A stretch of 64,000 bases of DNA from Aplysia californica (Eukaryota; Mollusca; Gastropoda; Aplysiida; Aplysiidae). The position numbers were made by a program, and so were the translations under genes. Below are positions 47,470-58,600 of this stretch, one piece after another. Position 1 is the stretch's first letter; each line of letters starts with the position of its first letter. The notes beneath the pieces are model-generated. The model was given only the letters and a program-made list of their open reading frames with translations, did not search any database and was not told the origin of the DNA. Location of the stretch: positions 1,483,107 through 1,547,106 of the forward strand of contig NW_004797350.1 of assembly GCF_000002075.1 (NCBI RefSeq), in the 5' to 3' direction.

Positions 47470-50400
47470 TTCTTCTGGCGCTGTTGCTTCATGAACGGTC
47501 AGTGATGCCGACAGCACGCAGGAACTCAACACTAGCTCGGGGTCCTTAAAAAGTGTAAATGGTAAGTGAAATCTGTTACTGACCCAGAGAGCATGTTTTA
47601 CAGTCATGTCTTAGTGGTCAGGTGGTTTGGTTTTTGTTTCAAGTGCTGTTGTAATGTGAATATAATGTTCCTAGTACATGTATGTTTTGGGGGGGGGGGG
47701 TTCAAAAATTTGTTTTTAATTACCATTTTGCTGGACCCTTTTTTTGAATGACGTGGCTAGGCCCGTCTACCCTATTGTGTTGTATTATCGCTGGTCCATG
47801 AAATCCTTAGTCCTCAAAAGTCTGAAAAGCTTTTGGATACCAAAGATTTAAAATATCCACATGGTTTTTTAATTACATTGTGCACGTTTTTAATTTTTCT
47901 CAGATCCCTTAGCGACACTGGCATCAGCTGCCATGTCATCAGCCCCAGTGACGACGTTAAAAACCTCAGACGCCAGCGTGGGTGTGAACAACGACGTGGG
48001 GCAGGAGGAGGCTCGTCACGAGGTCAAGCAGGAGAAAATTGTTGTGAAGCGGGATGCCCAGCAGTGGTTCGACGTGGGCTTTATCAAGAGCACCTCTTGC
48101 ACTGTCTCCCACTACCACCTCCCCTCAGAGAACGGCCAGGGCAACACTGATGTGAGTGTAAGGATTTGGGTTTTTTCTCCTTCCTTGCTTTGATATGTTT
48201 ACTTACTCATTTTTTTTTTTGTTGTGCGTTTACATGATTGAAAATCTTTATTTGTTTTGAAAATGAGGGCAGATGAATGTTATAGTCTCTCCAGTATGGT
48301 TTTTCTGAGACTTTAAAAAGAAGAGATACTGTGCTTTCACATGCAATGGTTCTTCGAATATTTTGCCAATAGATGTTTTTACATTAACTTTTCTTTTGGG
48401 GAGGGGGGATTGTCCCTTTTTACCATGGCAGTATAAATCTTGGGTCGTCTTTTTGGATGGCCATTTAGTACAGAGGTATTCATCGATTTAACCCTATCCG
48501 TACACCTGAGGTCATTTCGTACCCCAGGGATTGCTCTTTGTTTTTTTTTCATTTAAGAATACTTCTAGTGTAAAAATTTATTTGAAACTTTCAGTATTGC
48601 TGAACTATTCATTTTTGACAGATTGCTGTGTAAAGAAAATCACACCAATGGTCTCATTCTAAAACGACCATTTTGGCACCCGATGGGGTCATTTGTGCCC
48701 CCACTCTCCAAAGAGGAAAAAAACCTCAGTTATTCTGGTATTATCCGTATCAAGCGGGGTAACAAACGACCCCAATGTATCCCCTGCATCGAGTATTATA
48801 GTAATGGCTTCGTAAAAATTTCCCAGCATCTGGATTGCTGCTGGGTATCGTTCACGCTCTTGTGGTTGAGCTGGAGATATCCGAAGGCCTACAAAAATAA
48901 TTATACAGTATAACACGGATAGGTCGAACACAGAAGACCCGAAACCACGCTTCCGTCGAACTGTGCCTGTGGTCCCGATTTTTCTTTTTCTTTATCTTTA
49001 TAAGGAAATCACGTAAAGCTCAAACACAAACACGGAATAGTCGAACTAATTACGCCGCCGTAGAGGTCGAAAGTTGATGTCCTTTGGGGTGCACTTGAGA
49101 CAGAATAACAATAATAATCACAATTTTTTAAAATATGGGAAAAAACAGGTTCGGTGAAATACCACCTCACACATATACACACACACTCACCCCTCCACAG
49201 AAGCAGCTAGCTATGCTATTTTTAGCATGCTACTCGACACACATGTGCATACCTGGGCCCTTTGTCTAGCTAGGCTGGTGAGGAAGGATTGTGCATCACT
49301 GTCTATTGTCTTGCCCCAAAGGTAGCAATCTTTGTTGCTTCCCCTGGTTCTTGATGCAGCCGATGCTATAACACTGTTCACGGATCCCTCGAACTACCGA
49401 GGCCGGTCCTGACAAATTCGAGGAGCAGTGTGTGTTATACTGTACTACGCTTTGTATTGAGACTGGTTGTTTTTTTTCTTTGCCAAGTTGCCCTGAGACT
49501 GGTAAGTAAATGAATCTCTCTAAGTTTGTTTTTATTTGCCTGTTTTAGTTCTCGCGGTTGCTTTTTCTTTTTGCCTTTGCTATCGTCTGCCTTTTCTCCT
49601 TCTACTCTTTGTTTATCAATCTTGTGTCACTCTTCCTGTCATTACAATGTCGTATTTTGGCGTACAAAGTCAAATGAATGTAGATCGAACCACACAATAG
49701 AAAATTGATGTTGTGATTGAAACTGATATTATGTAACGAAATATATAAGTTATCCCCGTAATGAATTTGCTAGGCCCAGATCTAAGCTACACTTCAGTAG
49801 GCCTATGCAGTTTTCTCGCCCCCTTTATACAGAATGCAGATCACTTGCCACCCTCTAATAATTGTAATCGATTCTAACTGCACACTGGCGAAAAAGCACT
49901 GAATACTTGTAAATCTAAACATCAAGCCTGGTTGTACTGGTGGAAAGGCAGTCGTATGTCGCTTATCTGAGAATCTGTTCGTATGATTATGTATTGCCTG
50001 CATTCGAACCAAGCTGGTGTCAAATTTGAAGAGAGAGGACTGAGGGGAGAAGGAATAGTGACAGAGAGAAGACTAAATCGTTTCTTTTTCTATTTTCCCC
50101 TCAATGTTTAGATGGAACGACATAATGTCTTCAACCAGTATCCAGTTGTATGGGGTGGTGATGATGATGATGGGTATGGACAGGAGAGTGATGTGGCTAG
50201 TGAGTCGGAGGATGATATTCTGGGAAACGAAGCAGAAAAGAGTGATGTGGAGGAAGTGAGTGGAGAAGAAGAGGTGGAAACTGAAAGCGATAATGGTGAC
50301 GATCAGCTGGAAGTGGTGTTTCAACCTGTTGAAATGGGAATGCTTGATATGCCACATGCAGCTGGGGAACCTGCATTGTCAGACAGTGAAACGGGAGTAC

Positions 50401-53400
50401 CTCTGCACTATGCAGGCAAGGATGGGATGCTGTGGTCCAGGGTTGCTCCTACACAAACACCATCTTTCAACATATTCAAGCCTCCAACTGGGCAAGTGAT
50501 GAATCCAAGATATTTGCTGACAGTAGGCGCCACTTACAAACGTTTCATCACTGCCAAGATGATAGAAAGAATCGTCTTATGCACCAATAAGGAAGGAGAA
50601 AAGGTTGAGGGTAATAAGTGGAAAAAGACAGACAGTACAGAGGTTGAGGGGTTCATTGGTTGCCTTTACCATTTGGGGGCCAGGCGCGATGCCCGCACCC
50701 CAACCACTGTCTTGTGGAACAGGACCGATGGCAGCAACTTGGTACAGGCTTGTTTCAGCAGGGCTAGGTTTTTAAAACTATCCCACCACCTGAGATTTGA
50801 TGACAAGGACACTCGCAGAACTAGGCGGGTAGTAGATTGTTTTGCCCCCTTGCGAGAGCTATGGGATGACTTCAATGACAACTTGTGTAGAGAGTATACT
50901 CCGGGCCCTACCCTCACAGTGGATGAACAGTTGATTCCATGGAGGGGCCGCTGCTCATTTCTCCAATATCTTCCGTCTAAACCAGACACATTCGGGATAA
51001 AGATCTTTTGGATCTGTGACGCAGAGAATGGGTTTCCTCTTCATGGTGAACCGTATCTTGGCAGAAAGGGGACGAAAAGACAACAAAATCTAGAAAGGGA
51101 TACAGTAATAGCGTTGACCCAGCCCTACTTCGGAAGTGGGCGCAATTTGACTGTGAACAATTTCTTTACAGACCTGACCTTGAGCACTTACCTCCTCTCA
51201 AACAACATCACCTTGGTGGGAACAGTTAAAAAAACCAGGCGCTTCCTGCCACCAGAATTTAAGAGTGGAAAGGGATTGGGCAAAGGAGATGCCATCTTTG
51301 CCTTTCAGAAAAAGGCCACTATTTTAGCTTTCAAGTCAAACAAGAAGGAACATGTTGTGCTGCTCAGTACCATGCACTGTGCTGACAAATTTGACGAAGA
51401 GGTCAACAAGCCTGAAATTGTTACATCCTACAATTCCACGAAAGGAGGTGTAGGCACAATGGACCAAATGTGCCACGCCCTCACCACCAAGAGAAAAACC
51501 AACCGATGGCCAATGCTCCTCTTCTACAATATGCTAGACCTCGCCTCTGTAGCATCTTTGAATATCTGGAGAAAGATCGCCCCAGAGGACAAACTGTCCA
51601 AAGAGGACAACAGAATTCTGTTTAATTTAGCTTTGGCAAAGGAGCTGACAGGACCTCTTCTACAAATACGACACACTGTCCCAAATCTTCGCAGAGATCT
51701 GAAGCACACCATTGCTATTGCCATCAAGGATTGTGGACTCCAGCTTCCAGAGCAGCCAGTGGACGAAGAGGTCGGCTCAAGCCGAAAGCGTGGACGATGC
51801 CATGTTTGTCCTCGGAAAGATGACTCCAAGACAACCCAACACTGCTCTCTTTGCCATAGACACACTTGCTCGAAGCATATATGGAAAATCTGCTCATCGT
51901 GCCTCGCTAATGAAGGTAAGAAAAGGTGGCGGTAGCCTACATCATTGTTGATTGGTCTGATCTTCCTGGGTTGTTTTTTTCTACAGTAGAACATGACTAT
52001 AGCGGGACCTTACTGGAATCCCCTTTATTTTTCTATGCAAACTCAATTGCCTGTGCTCGGGTTTAGTGGGGCAAGGAAAGGTCCGAACTCAGATACAGCG
52101 GGAGAGATCGAGTGAGTTCTAGCAGGGGGGAAGAGGGTTGGGGGGTGAGGGGGCTTTAGGCAGGCTCCAAACAGGCAGTCAACGGTGCAGTGTTGTGATT
52201 GGCCAGTCCAGTTATAAGTGAGGTGGGGCAGGCGACAGAGAGAGATGGTGCGGAGAGACACGTTACGTGAGCCAATCCAAAAGTGATGTGCCGTGGCTTA
52301 GACGCTCAGGATGAGAGCATATAGGCCTAGGCTAGGCCAAAAAGTAAAAGAAGAGGAGAGCATGTAGTGTGTGATTCCTAATTCATTGAATTGCGATCAT
52401 TGATGCTCATAGGTATACGCACGCATCCACTTCACCAGTTCTACAGTAGGTACGATAGACAGCACTAGCAACAAGACCGAGGAAAAGATGGCTTCCAACA
52501 CAGGCAAAAGGAAATGCTTCTCACCTCAATTAACGGCCGAGATAATCAACGACGTTGACAAGAAAAGGAAGACTAATCTAAAGCGTAAATTTTATTTATT
52601 GAAGGGAGGTAATCATGTGGATTTAAAAAAATTGGGGGAATAATTTCCCCTTTGCATGCCTACAGCAGGAACTCGCCTTCAGCGGGATTTTTCTTGTAGA
52701 ACCAAAAGTCCCACTATAGCCGTGTTCTACTGTACTGTAGTTTTCCTTCAGCTTTCACACTCTTGTTACAGTTGTTGCACTCTGGTGTGATTTCCTCTTT
52801 ACCCTACTTTCCTGAATGCCTTTTGCTAGATATCATCTTCTTTGTCTACTTTCTTCATTTGAAAAGAGCTTATCCCCATAAAAATAATCTCTTCAACTGA
52901 AGTACGATACACCTGGTGCAAGTGCTACATGCAACAGATCTACCGTACAAAAAGCATGTAAACGAGCCTATGGTATGTACGCTGTTTTTTTTAATGTAGC
53001 ACATGCACAAGGGGTAGCCTACTCTAGGTGCAGATGGTCAGGTTTCCTACTTTGCTCAGTATTGCGCTGTAATTGTTCCATGCTCCTTCTTTTCTTTGTT
53101 ACTATTTATCACCCTCAAGGGGATTTTGTGGATGGTTTGCGGTAGCTCTGGTGTAGTCTGCTCTTTCTATGTCTTTCTACGTCTTGCTGTTGTCAGAATC
53201 TACTTCCTGGAGCTGAATGGCCTAACAGTAACTTATAGTGTTGGAAAAGCCTTCCTCATTAAAGTTAAAACATATACCTGTACAACATACACAGCATTAT
53301 ACCAAATACTCTATTCATAACTTGACAAACACAAAAAGATGTGATCTAGAAGAGCGTCTGTGTTATGGTGGAATCAAGTGTTTGTCAATTTTTGAGCATA

Positions 53401-55555
53401 TGGGGTTACTGGTATTGTTTTAAAGCCTGTTCATTTGCCTTTCTTTTGGTGAAAAAAATATTAATCTTTGTTGAATAGAAGTCGAAATATTTGCAATTAA
53501 AGGAGGTCAGGGTCGCCTGGTCTCAGAGATGAAATTAGCAAGAAAATGGCCATCAAAGTTTGCAATTTCCATAGCTTGAGAGTCTTTGGAAACTGAAAAT
53601 TGACATTTTTTGTGCCTTTAATCAATGTTTTTCAGTAACATCTACACAGAAAATGTGATTTTAAATGGATATAAAAGGTGTTAAGCCAAAGAAAGAAAAT
53701 TTTGTAAAAATTATTCAACGGTCAGAAAAATGCCAATTTCTTTGATTTCATTATTTTGATGAGCGCCTGATTTCACTACGATGCCTCACATTTAATTATT
53801 TTTTCAGGGCTCTGCGTCTGGGGTCCTTCCCTTCCCCCACAGGGTCTGATGTCCCAAGAGACTAGCCATCTCGACGAAGGTCACGAAATGGTTCTGGGGA
53901 ACAAATGAAAATGTTCAACTGCATATTTTTTCTTGTTGGTTAATAAATCATGTTCACTAAGAAGTACAGTATCTCAGTTTCTCACTTTTTGTATGGCTAT
54001 TATTCACTAGACTGGAAAATGACATGTTGTTCCCCCACCAGGGCAGTGCTACCGACTGAAATGTCTTCAGGCCATTCCCAACGGGGGGGATACCCCCCGA
54101 GGCGGTGCCACTGACTGTCTTTAGGCTATCCCAAAGGGGGGACATTTCTTGTTCATGCATAGTAGAATTGTAAATGGGCTGATTCATCAATGTCACGCTC
54201 ATAACTGTGCCTGATCTACAATTGGGAACTGCTGCTTTTTCTTTCCTAATCCTTACTATTGTCATTTTTGCTCTACTTCTTTTGTATGTTTGTCACACTC
54301 TTGTGACCCACTATTTCCAGGGTGCTTTAATAGTCGAAGCAGACTTTGTGCTGTTGAAGCTAGAGAGGTGAGCAGAGAAAGTCTGATTCCCTGTAAGGAC
54401 TTCTCTCTTGACATCCACCCCTTGGCGTTCATATGCCCTTATGCAGTTGCGAGCGCCGTAAAATCTCTTCTAAAACTAAAAGGAGGAATATGTTTTTATG
54501 CACAGTAGAATTGTAGATGGGCTGATTTATCAATGTCGTGCTCATACTACTGTGCCGCAACAACATAGGGGGGACCGCTGTTGATATCCACCACTTGGCG
54601 CTCATGCGACCTTTTGCAGTTGCGAGTGCCGTAAAAAAAACTTTCTAAAACATAAAACAGTTAAATTGTTTCTGTTTAAGGGCACGTGGGTGGCGGGCGC
54701 TCTGGTGTGGTGTTCTTCTTTGTGTTTGCTACTATTGCTTTCATCTGTTTCCTAGTGTTGAAATTACATTACAGTGCCGATCGTCCCTTAAAACCCCAAT
54801 AAACTCTTAACACGCTGTTTCGGGTTGCCAGAGTCTGGCCACATACTGTTACTGTAGGTGATACAAGTGAGTCACAGCTACAGGTTGCGACTTCAGTGCT
54901 TTCTTGTCATATTTCCTTTTTTTAAACAGTGAAAACAGTTCATAACAAAGAGTGATCTTAAGAAGAAATCACATTTTCACTTTTGAAAAAAATTGGAGAT
55001 ATGACAAGAAAGCACTGAGGTCACGAGGTGGTAACCTGGTTCGATCCCGTAGGTCCATAGTCATGAGCGAATGGTTCCTTTGTTGGCTTTCGAAGTCAAA
55101 ATGACTTACCAAGGGATTATCGTCATGCTGGTAGTCATAAGCCCCCAGCTGGCCGCTCCTCCTCTTCGTCATGGTGGACTGCAGCCCCCACAGTCTCTCT
55201 GACCTCAGTAGGCCAGACTCTCGGACTTGCAGCACCTCTCGCATCAACTGCCATCTGTTCCAACGGGCCTGTCGGGACAGATAGGCTGAAATGACAAAAC
55301 TAATAACAGTATAACACGGATAGCTCAAATTCTTCCTGACCGGCCTCGGTATTTCGAGGGATATCTTACAAAGATAGAAAAGGGAAAAAACGGGACTGCA
55401 AGCACAGTTCGACAGACGCATGATTTTGAGTCATTTGTGTTCGACCTATCCGTGTTATACTGTATGAGACTTTGGGTTTGGGTTGACACCACGTTTAAGT
55501 TAAACACACATAATAAATAATAAGTAGGTTAGTCTTTTCATAGGTGGAGCACTTG

Positions 55556-55604
<49 letters not shown>

Positions 55605-58600
55605 TCTCTCTCTCCCTCTCCCTCTCTTTCTGCCCCACCCCCAGTTAGTGCACAGGGCAGTGAAGAAAAACCCAGAAAAGTACAGTAAAGTCGATGGGTC
55701 TTGCCAATTTTATGTCACTATCGACATAGGCGTCATTATAAGAGAGGGCTAAACTTGAGTGGAAGGAGCAGAAAAAGGACGATAGCAAAGTGCAAAAAAA
55801 AAAAAAGAAAACAACACAATAGAACCCCCTTCCTTAGTCAAGAAGAGTCTCAAATAAACAACTGGGTCGGAACAACTAATGCAAGATGAATTCAAAACTA
55901 GATCTACGTTTACGATTCTCACAATGAGTGTAATCGATTACATACCCTGTGAGAAAGTTTTGTCCCGCCTCAAGTCTAGAACTGAGAGAGAGAGAGCGAA
56001 GTTCTAGAACTGAGAGAGAGCGAAGTTCTAGAACTGAGAGAGCAAACTAATTTTGGGCCAAACTTTCTGTAACGAGTATAAAAGCTTGTGCGACATTAGT
56101 GCTAACCGGTTGAACCTTCGACACATCCACAAAACCAATAACAAAAACAAACTAACCTCTGTTCGCTTAAGGCTCTGTGCAACACACTTGCCGCCATCTT
56201 GGATTGTAAAGCCTTTCGATTCCAGCGTGAGTTTGATTACTTGGGGTCGTTAGTTACCCCGCAGGGTACGGATCGGAATAACAAGTAAATTTCCTCTTTC
56301 CTCTTTGGAAAATGGGGGTACTGAGTACCCCGCATCGAATGGATACGATAGTAAAACATAGTGTACGGATACGGTTAATTATTTCATTGCTTTCTTTGGT
56401 GGCTGCCATTTGTCCAGATCCTGAATTTCTTGAGAAAAGATTTTCTCAGAAGGGCATAGGTTTAAGTGGTCAGTCCTGGCTAGCAACAACGGAATGTTGA
56501 TAGAGTGTGAGACCTGTAAGCCTTGGCAGATGTGATCAAGTTGGCGGAGAAAGAAACAGAAGTAAACTTGTGAAGTATAGTGTGTGTCATTTCTTCTTTA
56601 ACTCATTAACCATAGCTTTCTTTCTCCATCTCAAGACCCGTCTGTGGTGTAGCGGTTAATAATTTTGCTATGGCATACAGGAGACCCAAGTTCAATTCTT
56701 GATTATGGAGAATTTCTATCAGTTGTCTGTCTTTCTTCTGGGATGCTGTATCCCTCTCAGTTAGGGTTGGCCTTGACAAGCACGGTCAAAGCCTGCCGAC
56801 TAAATGATCTAAATTGTGTTGATAGAGACGTAAAAACACCTACATTTGATTTTTTTTCCCTCTCTATGACAGGACATTGACGTGGTGAATGTGCCAGACC
56901 ACAGTGTCCTGAAAAGACAAGAGTTGCAGCCGGGCACTGCCTACAAGTTCCGTGTGGCTGGCATCAATGCGTGTGGCCGGGGGCCGTTCAGTGAGGTGTC
57001 TGCCTTCAAGACTTGTCTGCCTGGTTTCCCTGGAGCGCCTTCTGCCATCAAGATCAGCAAGGTGAGAAACTGTTTGATTCTGTCAGGTCTGAGTGTAGTG
57101 CGACTTTGCTGTCGAAATATCTAGTCTGAGGCATCTTCAATGTAGGTTTTCTCTTTTGCATCTGATTTTGTTGTTATGCAGAAAAACAAACAAGCAATTT
57201 TCGAAAGATTTATTCTTTTCACAACTTCTGCTATGCAGCTATTTTTAGTCGTTTAGAGGCCGTCGGGTGTAGTTGTATTGATTGCTTGGTTTTCAACGGG
57301 GTTTTTTTTTTACAACCAGGGTTAAGGTAGATGGTTGTAGGATGCCCTGATAAGCCCTACTTTTTTACCTTCCCTCTGTTGTTTCTGTCTGTTTTACTTT
57401 TCCCCAGCACTTAAGTACCATTATTGTGTCAACGAGCGTCTCTTTACTCCAACAAACCACAAAAAAAAGCCCCCAGCTTTAAGCATGACGTTTCCACATG
57501 TTTGTATCGTGTTGTTGTTTTTTGTCCCCACAGAGCAGCGACGGTGCGCACCTGTCCTGGGAGCCTCCCCAGAACACGGCGGGCAAGATCATAGAATACA
57601 GTGTCTACTTGGCCGTACGCAATCAAAACACGGAGACCAAGCCCGGCACACCTGCACAGCTTGCGTTTGTGCGCGTGTTTTGCGGGCCCCTTCCCTCCTG
57701 TGTGGTAGCCAACTCATCTCTCACCTCTGCTCACATTGACTACACCACCAAGCCAGCCATCATTTTCCGCATCGCAGCTCGCAACGAGAAGGGCTATGGA
57801 CCCGCCACACAAGTCAGGTGGCTGCAGGGTGAGTGTCTGAAGGCTTGACCAGGGCTTCCAGTCTTCCGCAATTTTGCGGATTTCCGCAAATTAGCAGAAT
57901 TCTGCAAATGGAAAAATTTCCGTAAAAATTTGTGCCCCCCCCCCAAAAATTATTTTCAAAAATGCGAAATACAAAATTTCCGTTATTACCAATAGTCAAC
58001 AAAGGCCAACCCATACCGGAAGTGCTCTTTTATTTGAAAGTATAGACAGTGTCTTTCACTTTCTAAAGCTCAAGAATCAGAGCACCAGCTCTGTAAACAA
58101 GAGGAAGAAATGACGATTATGGTTCTAGATCTATCGATCTTGGGCCTTCCAAGAAAAGAAAACTCTAAAGAGAGCTTGATTATTTTTTTTTACCAGACTT
58201 GTTTATTTGTAAGTATTGTTGTGGATTTAAGTTGATATAGATCTAGATCTAGATCTAGCTGTCCAGTTATTTAGATCTACATCTAGATCTAGACTAGATC
58301 TATATCTAGATCTAGATCAAGTCAAGCTGTTATACTGGATTCTGAATCTAGCTAATCTAGACCTACACCTTATGATGATTATTGTGCAAACCAACACAAG
58401 CAGAAAAAAGTTGAACATTAACTGTCAAGTTTTATAGATCTAGTTGTGGATGTACAGTATCTGTACAAGGGAGAAAGCATGGCTTTGGATTTGGAAATAT
58501 ATGGATTAACACAAGCAGAAAATTATGTAGGCTAGGTCTACGTTCTAGGTCTATGCAGTATGCAAGGTATGTTTTTTTTTCTCACTTATTTTCTTGTTAA

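Noticed and set aside
51524-51994. 156-codon minus-strand frame
   Set aside because: Antisense to the piggyBac transposase C-terminus.
56638-56712. tRNA gene
   Set aside because: A and B box likeness only; arms do not pair as a cloverleaf.
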